From Halanaerobium saccharolyticum subsp. saccharolyticum DSM 6643 (GTDB lineage: Bacteria > Bacillota > Halanaerobiia > Halanaerobiales > Halanaerobiaceae), in NCBI RefSeq assembly GCF_000350165.1, contig NZ_CAUI01000021.1:186001-250000 (forward strand): a DNA stretch of 64,000 nt, in the 5' to 3' direction. The position numbers and the translations under genes were made by a program. Under the pieces are notes generated by a model that was given only the letters and a program-made list of their open reading frames with translations, was not told where the DNA came from and did not search any database. Below are positions 8,468-18,414 of this stretch, one piece after another (the stretch's first letter is position 1; each line of letters begins with the position of its first letter).

Positions 8468-10486
8468 TTGAAAAAAAATAAAAAAGATTCTTCAAATCAA
8501 GAAAAAATTTCATTTATGAACCGTTTGTCGGTGAAGGCAATTTTAACTGTAGTGGTAATTTTAATTTTAGCCTTTTCAGTCTTAACTTATTTTATTAGTA
8601 ATAAAGTTGAGGAAGAAACAACTAAGCTGGCTTTAGACAGGAATTTAAAAACAGTTGAGTATATTGATAGTGAGGTAGAAAATCAACTAAGAGGGACCAG
8701 AAAGGTTATTGAAACTCTGGCAACAAATAAGAACATAGTTGAGGGTGACTATGAGGAAAAGAAAATAATTTTCAGCAGAGTAGCTGAATATAATGATCAG
8801 TTCAACTATTTGTATTTTAGTACACCACAGGGAGATCATTATCCTTTTCCTGAAGTTTCTTTACCTTCCGATTATGATCCGAGAGACCGCAGCTGGTACC
8901 AAGATGCAAAGTCGAATTCTGAGGTTATCTGGACAGATATCTACGTAGATGCTGCAACTGAAGAACTTGTAATTACTATTGCAACACCTGTTTTTATCAA
9001 TGGTCAGTTTGAGGGTGTTTTAGGTGGAGATGTTAATTTAAACTTTTTAAGTAACCTGGTTAATGACGTTCAGGTTGGGCAGCAGGGCCAATCTTATATA
9101 GTTGATCAAAATGGGCAGTATATAGCTCATCCAGAAATTGAAAAAGTTTTAGAAAAAGAAAATATTGATCAAAACTTCAGCTTAAGTTCATTGACAAATA
9201 ATAATGAACAATATTTTACTTATCAGTTAGAAGCTGAAAAAAGACTGGTATCCTATAGACAATTGGATGAAATCCCAGGTTATATCATGGCTGAGGTTCC
9301 TGAAAGTGAGATTAAAGAAGCTTCTAATACAATAATCAGTCGTATTATATTTGCTTCTATCATTATATTAGTTTTATTAAGTATTATTATTTTTATTGCT
9401 TTCCGTAAATATATTGTTAGTCCAATTAAATCTATCTTAGATTTTGCAAATGATATAGCAAATGGAAATCTTAAATCTGAATTGGAAGTTTCTAAAAATA
9501 AAGATGAGTTTAATCTATTAATGAAAGCCTTAAATAAAATGAGAGAAAGTCTAATTGAAATAATTTCAGATATTTCAAAACAGGCTGATCAGGTAGCGGC
9601 TTCCAGTCAGGAGCTATCAGCAGCTGGAGAACAGGTTGGTGACAGTGCTGAAAATGTTGGCCGCTCTATACAGGATGTAGCTTCTGGGGCGGAAGAACAG
9701 TCTGCTCAAATTGATGAAACTGAAAAAGTTTTTGAGAATTTAGAAGAATATTTGATTGAGATTTCTAAGCGAGCAAGTGTTATGAGAGAAGATACTGAAA
9801 AAGTTATGAATAACATAGAATCTGGAACTAAACAAGTTGATATGTCAGTTGATGGAATTAATGAAGTTAAAAAAGATACTGAAGAAGCATCAGCTACTAT
9901 TAATAAATTAGGTGAGCTTTCTCAGGAAATTGGCGAAATTGTTGAATTAATTAGAGGAATAGCTGATCAAACTAACTTATTAGCTTTAAATGCAGCAATT
10001 GAAGCAGCTCGTGCAGGTGAGTCAGGACGTGGATTTTCAGTAGTTGCTGATGAAATCAGACAGTTAGCTGAAGAGTCACAAAGTGCTACAGATAATATTT
10101 CTAATTTAATTGCTAAGGTTCAGGATAATGTAGAAAATGCAGTTAATAAGATGAATCAAAATAGAAATAAGGTAGATAAGAGTGTAAATAATATTGAAAA
10201 TACAGGTAAAGTATTTGAAGATATTAAAAATGATTCTGAAGCTGTAGTTGAAGGCATCAACGAAATAAATGGCAAGACTAATAAAGTAGAGGAAAACAGC
10301 AGCACAGTTAAAAATTATCTAAAAGAGGTTAATAGTGTAAGTGAGGAAGCTGCTAGTAATGCCGAAGAAGTTGCAGCATCTTCTGAAGAACAGGTTGCTG
10401 CTACTGAAGAAATTATTTCTTCTGCTAAAAATATGGCTCAAATTGCAGAAAGCCTGGCTAAATCAATTAATAAATTTGAATTTTAG
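8468..10486 (+). CDS. Methyl-accepting chemotaxis protein with extracellular Cache sensor
   Basis: A transmembrane chemoreceptor that signals to CheA. It starts at TTG 8468 with SD AGGAGG at 8453-8458. The first TM helix is at about residues 24-44. A dCache-type ligand domain follows to about residue 280 (motifs [12 protein letters not shown] and VLGGDVNL). The second TM is near 292-314 and a HAMP domain near 316-370. The rest is a cytoplasmic coiled-coil with the hairpin tip [20 protein letters not shown]. Cache-type receptors with the DPRDRxWY motif often sense small organic ligands such as amino acids; the ligand here is not predictable. It is monocistronic and closed by a terminator. Confidence 0.95.
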   Translation: MKKNKKDSSNQEKISFMNRLSVKAILTVVVILILAFSVLTYFISNKVEEETTKLALDRNLKTVEYIDSEVENQLRGTRKVIETLATNKNIVEGDYEEKKIIFSRVAEYNDQFNYLYFSTPQGDHYPFPEVSLPSDYDPRDRSWYQDAKSNSEVIWTDIYVDAATEELVITIATPVFINGQFEGVLGGDVNLNFLSNLVNDVQVGQQGQSYIVDQNGQYIAHPEIEKVLEKENIDQNFSLSSLTNNNEQYFTYQLEAEKRLVSYRQLDEIPGYIMAEVPESEIKEASNTIISRIIFASIIILVLLSIIIFIAFRKYIVSPIKSILDFANDIANGNLKSELEVSKNKDEFNLLMKALNKMRESLIEIISDISKQADQVAASSQELSAAGEQVGDSAENVGRSIQDVASGAEEQSAQIDETEKVFENLEEYLIEISKRASVMREDTEKVMNNIESGTKQVDMSVDGINEVKKDTEEASATINKLGELSQEIGEIVELIRGIADQTNLLALNAAIEAARAGESGRGFSVVADEIRQLAEESQSATDNISNLIAKVQDNVENAVNKMNQNRNKVDKSVNNIENTGKVFEDIKNDSEAVVEGINEINGKTNKVEENSSTVKNYLKEVNSVSEEAASNAEEVAASSEEQVAATEEIISSAKNMAQIAESLAKSINKFEF

Positions 10487-10559
10487 ATTTGAAATTCTAT
10501 AATTACGATAAATAGATTTAAAAATTGATCATGTTATTAAAAAAGAATAGTATAAAGAT

Positions 10560-10586
10560 ACTCCCTTGCAAGAGGGAGTTTTTTTT
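10560..10586 (+). terminator. Rho-independent terminator after chemoreceptor gene
   Basis: ACTCCCT (10560-10566) pairs with AGGGAGT (10573-10579) across TGCAAG, followed by a run of eight T. About 70 bases separate it from the chemoreceptor stop, and no gene lies between. Confidence 0.9.
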
Positions 10587-10649
10587 ATGCTCTAAATAGC
10601 TTTTAAATAATTGAAAAGAAAATAATTTTCAAAATTTTATAATAAACTC

Positions 10650-10686
10650 TTGACATAATAATAATAAATTGTTATTATAATAATAA
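10650..10686 (+). promoter_or_regulatory. Promoter with overlapping inverted-repeat operator, ridA-tpl operon
   Basis: The -35 TTGACA (10650-10655) is consensus, and a -10 TATTAT (10673-10678) follows at 17 nt. A perfect 7-1-7 inverted repeat, TTATTAT-A-ATAATAA (10672-10686), covers the -10. That spacing is the layout of PerR/Fur-type boxes, but the tract is AT-only, so chance symmetry is possible. The stretch 10487-10804 (318 bp) otherwise holds the terminator at 10560 and the possible leader ORF at 10746. Confidence 0.65.
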
Positions 10687-10745
10687 GTTATTATCACAAT
10701 AAAAATAATTTATTAATTAATTAAATTCAAATAAGGGGGACTGAG

Positions 10746-10766
10746 ATGGATCAATATAGGAAATAG
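10746..10766 (+). CDS. Possible leader peptide MDQYRK before the tyrosine phenol-lyase operon
   Basis: ATG at 10746 starts six codons (Met-Asp-Gln-Tyr-Arg-Lys) ending in TAG at 10764-10766. An unusually good SD, AAGGGGGA, lies at 10733-10740, 5 nt upstream. It sits in the 5' untranslated leader between the consensus promoter and ridA, and no longer frame explains that SD. The single sense Tyr codon is suggestive because the operon degrades tyrosine, by analogy with the tnaC leader of tryptophanase operons. No terminator hairpin is visible between it and ridA, so classical attenuation is not supported. It may simply be a fortuitous mini-ORF. Confidence 0.35.
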   Translation: MDQYRK

Positions 10767-10804
10767 ATTATTTTAATAAATATATAAAATTAGGAGGATT
10801 TAAA

Positions 10805-11188
10805 TTGAGAGAACAAATTTCTACTAAGAATGCTCCAGCAGCAATTGGAGCATATTCGCAGGCAATTTTAAGTGATGATATTATTTTCACTTCAGGCCAA
10901 TTACCAATGGATCCAGAAACTGGTGAAATGGTTGAAAATGATATTAAAAAACAAACAAAACAATCTTTAGATAATTTGAAATTCATTTTAAATGAGGCTA
11001 ATTCTGACTGTAATAACATTTTAAAAACAACAATATTTTTGAGTGATTTAAATAATTTTAGTGAAGTTAATAAAATTTATGCAGAATATTTTGATGGCGC
11101 ACCACCAGCAAGATCTTGTATTGAAGTATCTAAATTACCAAAAGATTCTTTAATAGAAATAGAAGCAATTGCTAAAAAAAGAAAGTAA
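10805..11188 (+). CDS. ridA: RidA family enamine/imine deaminase
   Basis: RidA hydrolyses reactive enamine/imine intermediates such as 2-aminoacrylate to the keto acid and ammonia, protecting PLP enzymes. The 127-residue protein starts at TTG 10805 with SD AGGAGG at 10792-10797. It shows the family motifs TKNAPAAIGAYSQA and SGQLPMDPETGEMV, and the catalytic Arg in GAPPARSCIEVSKLP. It lies 22 bp upstream of the tyrosine phenol-lyase gene in the same operon. The pairing is biochemically sensible, because beta-elimination of tyrosine passes through aminoacrylate. The family is certain; the specific partnership is inference from context. Confidence 0.93.
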   Translation: MREQISTKNAPAAIGAYSQAILSDDIIFTSGQLPMDPETGEMVENDIKKQTKQSLDNLKFILNEANSDCNNILKTTIFLSDLNNFSEVNKIYAEYFDGAPPARSCIEVSKLPKDSLIEIEAIAKKRK

Positions 11189-11204
11189 AAAAATAGGAGG
11201 CTAA

Positions 11205-12599
<1,395 letters not shown>

Positions 12600-12619
12600 T
12601 CAATCAAATCATAAACTTA

Positions 12620-12650
12620 AAGCAGCTGAGATATAATATCTCAGCTGCTT
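12620..12650 (+). terminator. Perfect 13-bp hairpin after tpl
   Basis: Arms at 12620-12632 and 12638-12650 (AAGCAGCTGAGAT and its complement) are perfect across a 5-nt loop. The downstream T-run is poor (TTAATT), so it may act as a 3' processing or stability hairpin rather than a full terminator. Partial read-through into the antiporter gene is possible. Confidence 0.65.
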
Positions 12651-12724
12651 AATTAAAAAGTTGAAAAATCTGAAAAATAAGAAAATAGTAAAAGGGAAGC
12701 TATACTTGAGAGGAGTATATAATA

Positions 12725-14158
12725 ATGGTAAAGAATAGAGAAAAGCGAGAACCAACTTTTAAGGAATCTATTTTTGCATTATCTCTAGTTATTTTTGTTA
12801 TTTTAATTAGTATTAATACCGCATTAGTATTAGAAACAGCTATGGTTTTAGGTGCAATTACTGCTGCTATATTTGCAACTTATCTCGGTTATAAATGGGA
12901 AGATATTCAAGAAGGCATGATTAGTGGTATAAATAATAGTCTTGGAGTATTAATGATTCTTATAATGATTGGAATGGTTGTAGGAAGTTGGATACTAGGA
13001 GGAACCATACAGACTATGGTCTATTATGGTTTGAAATTGTTATCACCTGGTATTTTCTTACCTAGTGCATTTTTACTCTGTACAATAACCTCACTTTTGA
13101 TTGGAAGTTCATTTGGAACTATTGCAACAATGGGAATTGTAATGATGGGAGTAGCTGAAGGACTTGGAGTACCAGCAGTTGTAACAGCTGGAGCCGTTGT
13201 TTCGGGATCCATTTTTGGTGACAAATTATCTCCTATGTCAGATTCGACTAACTTTGCTGCTGCAATGAGTGATACCGGTTTATTTGATCATATTGGTTCT
13301 ATGATGTATGTTTCAATCCCAACTGCTTTAACAAGTTTAGCGCTCTATACTTTTATCGGCCGTAGTTTTTTGGCTGGACAATCAAATTTAGAACAAGTAA
13401 ATACCCTTTTAAATACTTTACAAAACAATTTTAATATTTCTTTACTTACCTTAATACCTCCATTAGTTGTAATTATATTATCTTTAAATAAAACACCAGC
13501 GGTTAAAACTTTAACTGCAAGCTTTATGACAGCAAGTGTTTTTGCAGTCTTTACTCAAGGAGCTGCTCTTAAAGATTTAATCAATGTGGCTGCCAATGGT
13601 TATGTTTCAAATACAGGTGTTGAACTAATCGATGGCCTTTTAACTCAAGGTGGAGTAAATAGTATGATGAGTACAGTAGCAATTATAATGGCGGCTACTG
13701 CAATGGGTGGTATATTAGAAAAAACTGGAGTTTTAAAAGTGATACTAAATTCTTTAATGAAATATATCAAGACTCCAAGAAACTTAATTTTAGCAACTTT
13801 AGGATCAGCTTATATAATGCTTTTAGCTACTGGTGAAATGATGGTTTCCATGCTTCTGCCAGGAAGAACTTTATCACCAGCGTATAAGGAAATGAATATC
13901 AAAACTAATGTTTTATCTAGAACTTTAGAATCTGCTGCTACTTTAGGCTGTGCAGTATTACCATGGGGAGTAGTTTCAGTTTACATACAAAATGTTTTAG
14001 ATATTAGTTTAGGATATATTCCATATACCTTTACTCCTTTCATTTCTCCACTAATATCTATTATATATGCATTTTTAGGTGTAGCAGTATTTAAATTAGA
14101 TGAAGATAAGGAAATAGGACTTGAAAATCAAGAATTGAAAAAAACACAATCAATGTAA
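12725..14158 (+). CDS. NhaC family Na+/H+ antiporter-type transporter
   Basis: A 477-residue polytopic protein of the NhaC/ion-transporter superfamily, starting at ATG 12725 with SD GAGGAG just upstream. Hydrophobic segments cover most of the length (about 11-12 helices). The family motif GDKLSPMSDSTNFAAAMS lies near residue 165, and a second conserved stretch, GCAVLPWGVVSVYIQNVL, near 410. Members include Na+/H+ antiporters but also carboxylate exchangers such as malate/lactate MleN. The location directly after tyrosine phenol-lyase suggests it could instead move tyrosine or a product. In a halophile, sodium-coupled antiport is equally plausible. Substrate cannot be decided from sequence. 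Confidence 0.9.
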   Translation: MVKNREKREPTFKESIFALSLVIFVILISINTALVLETAMVLGAITAAIFATYLGYKWEDIQEGMISGINNSLGVLMILIMIGMVVGSWILGGTIQTMVYYGLKLLSPGIFLPSAFLLCTITSLLIGSSFGTIATMGIVMMGVAEGLGVPAVVTAGAVVSGSIFGDKLSPMSDSTNFAAAMSDTGLFDHIGSMMYVSIPTALTSLALYTFIGRSFLAGQSNLEQVNTLLNTLQNNFNISLLTLIPPLVVIILSLNKTPAVKTLTASFMTASVFAVFTQGAALKDLINVAANGYVSNTGVELIDGLLTQGGVNSMMSTVAIIMAATAMGGILEKTGVLKVILNSLMKYIKTPRNLILATLGSAYIMLLATGEMMVSMLLPGRTLSPAYKEMNIKTNVLSRTLESAATLGCAVLPWGVVSVYIQNVLDISLGYIPYTFTPFISPLISIIYAFLGVAVFKLDEDKEIGLENQELKKTQSM

Positions 14159-14164
14159 ATAGAT

Positions 14165-14202
14165 AATAGATAAAAGGCTCTTGATTGAGCCTTTTATCTA
14201 TT
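14165..14202 (+). terminator. Rho-independent terminator after nhaC-family gene
   Basis: Sixteen-base perfect arms (14165-14180 and 14187-14202, core AAAAGGCTC / GAGCCTTTT) flank a TTGATT loop. The T-rich part lies within the descending arm. Confidence 0.85.
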
Positions 14203-14220
14203 ACAAACAAAAAATTTAAC

Positions 14221-14250
14221 TTGACCTAAGTCTTTTAAATTAGTTATACT
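14221..14250 (+). promoter_or_regulatory. Promoter of the YheO/DauR-type regulator gene
   Basis: TTGACC (14221-14226), 18 nt, then TATACT (14245-14250), placed directly after a strong terminator and about 105 bp before the regulator start. Confidence 0.6.
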
Positions 14251-14355
14251 ATGATATGAAGGAATACATATTTATAGAAAAGAGCATAGAGTAGTTCAAA
14301 TTAAATAATATTTAATATTATTAGAGTCAAATTTAAATTTTGAGGAGGTAGAATT

Positions 14356-15000
14356 GTGGAGGATAAAATTTTAACTAAATACAAAATATTAACAGAGTTT
14401 TTAGCTGAAGTTATGGGTGAACATTGTGAGGTTGTGCTTCATGATGTTGAAGATTTTGAGAATTCAATTGTTGCTATTGAAAATAATCATATTAGCGGTA
14501 GAAAAATTGGAGATTCTTTAACTGATTTAGCTTTAAATGTGTTAAAAGATGAAGAAAATCTTGAATGTGATTATTTATCTAATTATAATGGCAAAACACA
14601 TGATGGTAAGGAACTTAGATCATCAACTTATTTTATTAGAGATGAGAAGGAAAAGGTTATTGCCATGTTATGTATAAATATTGATTTGAGCAGATATATT
14701 GAAGCTAGAGATCTTTTAAATACTATGATCGGGAAAAGAAATGATATTGAAGAAAATAATACTGACAAAAATTTTGCTGAGAATTTCACTTCTTCTATTG
14801 AAGAATTAATTGATTCAATGATTGAAAATTCGATTGGTAGCAAATCAATTCCACCAAGCAGAATGACTGCTGAAGAAAAAAAAGAAATTACTAAAAAGCT
14901 AGATAAAAGAGGAGTCTTTTTGTTAAAGAATTCAGTTTCTAAAGTTGCAAAAAAACTCCAGACTTCAGAAGCAACAGTTTATAGATATTTAAATCATTAA
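14356..15000 (+). CDS. YheO-like PAS / DauR-type HTH transcriptional regulator
   Basis: A 214-residue regulator starting at GTG 14356 with SD GAGGAGG at 14342-14348. The N-terminal half is a YheO-like PAS domain (GEHCEVVLHDV near residue 20; RSSTYFIRDE near 90). The C-terminal third is the DauR-type helix-turn-helix (SRMTAEEKKEITKKLDKRG, then SKVAKKLQTSEATVYRYL). DauR controls D-arginine catabolism in Pseudomonas, and other relatives sit beside amino-acid catabolic genes. The position just downstream of the tyrosine phenol-lyase locus makes control of that locus a reasonable hypothesis. It has its own promoter and a bidirectional terminator. Family assignment is good; target is inferred. Confidence 0.87.
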   Translation: MEDKILTKYKILTEFLAEVMGEHCEVVLHDVEDFENSIVAIENNHISGRKIGDSLTDLALNVLKDEENLECDYLSNYNGKTHDGKELRSSTYFIRDEKEKVIAMLCINIDLSRYIEARDLLNTMIGKRNDIEENNTDKNFAENFTSSIEELIDSMIENSIGSKSIPPSRMTAEEKKEITKKLDKRGVFLLKNSVSKVAKKLQTSEATVYRYLNH

Positions 15001-15013
15001 TATATTAATAATT

Positions 15014-15070
15014 AAGAGGATAAAAACAGTCTTGTAAAATTAGATTACAGATTGTTTTTATCCTCTTTTT
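15014..15070. terminator. Bidirectional terminator between convergent genes
   Basis: A 15-bp stem, AAGAGGATAAAAACA (15014-15028) with its complement at 15053-15067, is flanked by A-rich and T-rich sequence. It serves the plus-strand regulator and the minus-strand HAD gene. Confidence 0.8.
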
Positions 15071-15084
15071 GATATCGATAATTT

Positions 15085-15909
15085 TTATAAACGGTTTATA
15101 ATTCCTCCGACATCTTCGAAAACATAATTAAAGTATTTTTGATTATCGTTTAAATCTTTTAGATCTTCTCGCTTAGTTTCGCCGCTTAAGACTAAAATGC
15201 CGGTGATGCCTGCCTCATGAGCCATTTTCATATCAGTATATAAACGATCTCCTACCATAGCTAATTCGGATTTTTTTAAATTAAATCTTTTTAAAATAAA
15301 TTCTACAGTAAGTTTAGAAGGTTTACCAACAATTAGAGGCCTCATGCCTGTAGAGGCGGCTAGTAATTCTATCATTGAACCTGTATCCGGTTGTGTTTTT
15401 CCACCTCGTAAGGGGCAGACTAAATCTGGATGAGTTGCGATATACTTTACACCTGATAATATTAATTGATGTGCATCCCACAGTTTTTGATAGGTTAAAG
15501 TTTTATCAAATCCTAAAACTACATAATCAACTTTCTCTGGCTTTTCTCTAATCTTTTTTTCCTTGTTTATAATCTGATGTCCAAAACGTTCCATTTCTTT
15601 TTTTAGAGAATCTGTTCCCAAAAGATAAATTCTTTTTCCTTTTTTTCGACCTTGAGCTGCCAGGTAAGCAGCAGTAGTTTCTCCAGAATTAATTATTTTT
15701 TCTGGAGGAAGATTAATATTCATTTTTGAAAGTTTTTGCTGATAATCATTTCTGTTTTTAGAAGAATTATTAGTCAACAATATGTAATCTTTATTTGTTT
15801 TTTCAAGTTTTGCTAAAAAATCAAGTGTTTTTGAAAGTATTTTATCTTCAAGATAAATGGTGCCATCCATATCTAATATAAAAAAGTTTATTTCTTTTAA
15901 ATCACTCAT
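15085..15909 (-). CDS. HAD-IIA family sugar/nitrophenyl phosphatase (NagD-like)
   Basis: A 274-residue haloacid-dehalogenase hydrolase. Motif I is FILDMDGTIYLED with the nucleophilic Asp and the acid/base Asp. Motif II is LLTNNSSKNR. A C2-type cap follows, then a Lys region (GKPSKLTVEFILKRF), and motif III/IV is AMVGDRLYTDMKMAHEAGI. This is the NagD/AraL/4-nitrophenylphosphatase subfamily of cytoplasmic, promiscuous sugar-phosphate phosphatases. It is well preceded by an AGGGAG SD on the minus strand. It follows the ugp genes on the same strand, separated by a hairpin, so a role in phosphoglycerol or sugar-phosphate metabolism is conceivable but not shown. Confidence 0.9.
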   Translation of the reverse strand: MSDLKEINFFILDMDGTIYLEDKILSKTLDFLAKLEKTNKDYILLTNNSSKNRNDYQQKLSKMNINLPPEKIINSGETTAAYLAAQGRKKGKRIYLLGTDSLKKEMERFGHQIINKEKKIREKPEKVDYVVLGFDKTLTYQKLWDAHQLILSGVKYIATHPDLVCPLRGGKTQPDTGSMIELLAASTGMRPLIVGKPSKLTVEFILKRFNLKKSELAMVGDRLYTDMKMAHEAGITGILVLSGETKREDLKDLNDNQKYFNYVFEDVGGIINRL

Positions 15910-15994
15910 CGGCTTCTCCCTTCAATTGCTTCAACTATTTAACTATATTTATAGGTATAATTATTTTACAGTAAATTAGCGCTATAATTATGAG

Positions 15995-16030
15995 AAGAGA
16001 GCCCAACTAAAAAGTTAAGGCTCTCTTTTT
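15995..16030. terminator. Terminator-like hairpin between ugpB and the HAD gene
   Basis: AAGAGAGCC (15995-16003) pairs with GGCTCTCTT (16019-16027), with an inner AACT/AGTT extension. The T-run follows on the plus strand, while the upstream gene that needs it (ugpB) runs on the minus strand, where only mixed CT sequence follows. Confidence 0.6.
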
Positions 16031-16069
16031 GAGCTTATAACATTTATCTTTTAAATATTATTGATAATT

Positions 16070-17365
16070 CTAATTACCAAATAGCTCTGTATAATCTTCC
16101 AGTACACTATCAGCCTGATCATCAGCTTTGTCTAAAGCTTCCTCAGCTGAAGAAACTCCTGTAAATGCTTCTTCTACAGCTGTATCAACAATATCTCTAA
16201 TTTCTACAAAGTTACCTAAGAGCACACCATTAGCTGCTGGTGATTGAACTCCACTTAAAACCTGTAGGAAAGCAGTTAGGTAGTTAGGATTGTCACTGAA
16301 CCAGCGATTATCCATTAAAGTTTTAACAGCTGCATTTGTAGCAGGAAAATATCCTGTATCTTTATGCCACTGAATTGTTACATCGGTTGAACTCAGATAT
16401 TTAAAGAATTCTACTACTGCTTCATATTCTGCATCACTGTGTCCCTGCATTACCCAGAGTGATGCTCCACCAATAACTGAGTTACCAATACCCTGTCCTT
16501 CAAAACGAGGCAAGAAAGTGGTGCCAACTTCAAAATCAGCAGATTCTATAATAGAACTTAGAGAAGAAGTTGATTGAATTAACATTGCAACTTCACCGGC
16601 TAAGAAGTCTTGATTAGCTGAATATTCTCGTCCACCATAAGCAATCACATCTTTTTCTACTAAATCTGTCCAGGTTCCTAGTACCATTTTAGCAAAGTCA
16701 CGATCAAGGTAAACTTCACTTGCTCGACCACTTCTGCCATTATCATTATTGGCATAAGGTTGGTTATGATAAGCATGCATTTGTTCTAAGATCCAGGCTG
16801 GCCAACCAAATGATAAACCGTGATTAGCTGCGTCATTCTCAATTATTTGCAGACCCATTTCTTCAATATCAGCCCAGGTTCCAGGGACAGTTTCTATACC
16901 GGCTTCTGCAAATGCATCTTTGTTATAATAAAGCATAGCAGTTGAAGAGTTAAAAGGCATAGAATATAATTTACCATCAACACTGTAGTAATTTAAAATA
17001 GGCTGAATAACACTGCCAAAGTCAATTTTACCTTCGGCTATTTCGTAAACAGGCACAATTGCTTCACTATCTAACATAGTTTGAGTACCTACTTCATAAA
17101 CCTGAATAATGTGGGGTGGATTACCTGACCGTACAGCAGAAATCCCCTGTGTTAAAGTTTCTGCATAACTACCTGTAAATTGAGCTGTTACATTAATATC
17201 ATCATGCTCTGCATTAAATCCATCAACAATTCTTTCTACTGCAGCAGTACGACCACCACTCATGGCATGCCAAAATTCCAATTCTATTGTCTGAGCAGAA
17301 ACCATAGCTGCACTAAAAGTAAAGAGAGTGACTAAGGTTAAAATAATAATAGATTTTTTAAACAT
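16070..17365 (-). CDS. ugpB: ABC transporter substrate-binding protein, UgpB-like (glycerol-3-phosphate / glycerophosphodiester)
   Basis: A family-1 extracellular solute-binding protein of 431 residues. The signal peptide at residues 1-25 (SIIILTLVTLFTFSAAMVSA) ends in an Ala-X-Ala-like site with no lipobox Cys. It continues with LEFWHAMSGGRTAAVERIV, resembling UgpB, and later motifs include YSMPFNSSTAMLYYNKDAF and GWPAWILEQMHAYHNQPYA. It is the last of three minus-strand transport genes, after two permeases, and its mRNA start has an unusual hairpin between SD and ATG. The divergent GDPD gene at 19.5 kb supports a glycerophosphodiester or glycerol-3-phosphate substrate. An in-frame TGA just upstream rules out a longer N-terminus. 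Confidence 0.88.
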   Translation of the reverse strand: MFKKSIIILTLVTLFTFSAAMVSAQTIELEFWHAMSGGRTAAVERIVDGFNAEHDDINVTAQFTGSYAETLTQGISAVRSGNPPHIIQVYEVGTQTMLDSEAIVPVYEIAEGKIDFGSVIQPILNYYSVDGKLYSMPFNSSTAMLYYNKDAFAEAGIETVPGTWADIEEMGLQIIENDAANHGLSFGWPAWILEQMHAYHNQPYANNDNGRSGRASEVYLDRDFAKMVLGTWTDLVEKDVIAYGGREYSANQDFLAGEVAMLIQSTSSLSSIIESADFEVGTTFLPRFEGQGIGNSVIGGASLWVMQGHSDAEYEAVVEFFKYLSSTDVTIQWHKDTGYFPATNAAVKTLMDNRWFSDNPNYLTAFLQVLSGVQSPAANGVLLGNFVEIRDIVDTAVEEAFTGVSSAEEALDKADDQADSVLEDYTELFGN

Positions 17366-17372
17366 AAATTTT

Positions 17373-17407
17373 CTTCATTTATTTGAATAAATGAAGATTA
17401 CACCTCC
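17373..17407 (-). promoter_or_regulatory. ugpB ribosome binding site separated from ATG by a perfect hairpin
   Basis: On the minus strand the SD GGAGGTG (plus 17401-17407) lies 35 nt before the ugpB ATG (17365). Between them is a palindrome with 11-bp perfect arms (17373-17383 and 17386-17396). Folding it would shorten the effective SD-start distance to about 11 nt. The 206-bp gap 17366-17571 otherwise holds no gene, though another SD-like AAAGGAGGGA lies near its upstream end. Confidence 0.6.
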
Positions 17408-17571
17408 TTTTTTTGATGAAAAATGAAAATGACATAGACAAGATAATTTTGAGATAATCATTCAACTTCTCAAATTGAACTTTTTTAATCTCACCCCCAA
17501 TTAAATATTAATCTTTTGATTTCAGCTCAGCATATCCCTCCTTTAATATAGATCATAAATTATATCTATCT

Positions 17572-18399
17572 TTATTTATCTTGCTGCATGGCAAATCCTT
17601 CAACCAGACTTTTCTGCAGAGTCAAATAAACTAATAATGGTGGTATAACACCAATGATTAAAGCTGCCATGATTACGTTCCACTCTGGTTGAGCATCTGA
17701 AGGAATTAACATTTTTAAACCGATTTGAACTACACGTACATTGGCACTATTTGTTGTTACCAGCGGCCATAAATATTGGTTCCAAACCCAGATAAATTCT
17801 ATTGTAAATAGAGCAACAATATTACTTTTAGAAAGTGGAATTAAAATAGACCAGAGAAATCTCAAAGGTGTAATCCCATCCATTAGACTTGCTTCTAAAA
17901 GTGATTCTGGTATTGTCATATAAAATTGTTTGAATAAAAGCACCCCTGTAGCGCTGGCGAAAAAAGGAATTGTCAGTGCATAATAGGTATCGAGCCAGCC
18001 TAAATTGTCCATTAATTGATAAGTAGGAACAATTCTAATTGGCAGTGGCAGCATATGAGTAATTAAAATCATAATAAAAAGTATGTTTTTGCCCGGGAAA
18101 TCACCAAAATAGACAAAGGCAAAAGCAGCACAAATGGAAAGAACAATTTTCCCAACTGCTGTAACTATAGAAATAAATGCACTGTTAAAGAGAAGTTTGT
18201 CCATATTTGAACGCTGCCAGGCTGCTTTGTAATTATTAATCATATTATTTCCAAGCTGTATTTTTGGTGGGGAAGAATAGACTTCATTTACATTAAGCGT
18301 GCTGACCATAAAAGCATACAGTATTGGAAATGAGACTAAAAGTACAGAAATGATTAAAAATATATGAATAAAAATTGTGGTTGATTTTTTGCGCTTCAT
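17572..18399 (-). CDS. ugpE: ABC transporter permease, UgpE-like (CUT1)
   Basis: The inner-membrane permease partner of UgpA, 275 residues, with six predicted helices starting at about residues 9-31. The CUT1 coupling (EAA) loop is EASLMDGITPLRFLWSILIPLS near residue 170. The C-terminus, LVEGFAMQQDK, matches the usual GAVKG/GLTxGAVK-type ending position. The start is ATG with SD AAGGAG on the minus strand. It begins 15 bp after ugpA, so they are co-transcribed. No ATP-binding subunit lies in the operon, so it presumably borrows an UgpC/MsmX-type ATPase encoded elsewhere. Confidence 0.88.
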   Translation of the reverse strand: MKRKKSTTIFIHIFLIISVLLVSFPILYAFMVSTLNVNEVYSSPPKIQLGNNMINNYKAAWQRSNMDKLLFNSAFISIVTAVGKIVLSICAAFAFVYFGDFPGKNILFIMILITHMLPLPIRIVPTYQLMDNLGWLDTYYALTIPFFASATGVLLFKQFYMTIPESLLEASLMDGITPLRFLWSILIPLSKSNIVALFTIEFIWVWNQYLWPLVTTNSANVRVVQIGLKMLIPSDAQPEWNVIMAALIIGVIPPLLVYLTLQKSLVEGFAMQQDK

Positions 18400-18414
18400 T
18401 TCGAATTCGCTCCT

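Noticed and set aside
10650-10700. ATT/AAT triplet tract as a microsatellite or replication origin element
   Set aside because: It is short and irregular, and is explained by an AT-rich promoter; no DnaA boxes were noticed.
17363-17395. Short upstream ORF MKKIYV overlapping the ugpB start
   Set aside because: Its ATG is 22 nt from the SD and buried in the hairpin stem; nothing supports translation.
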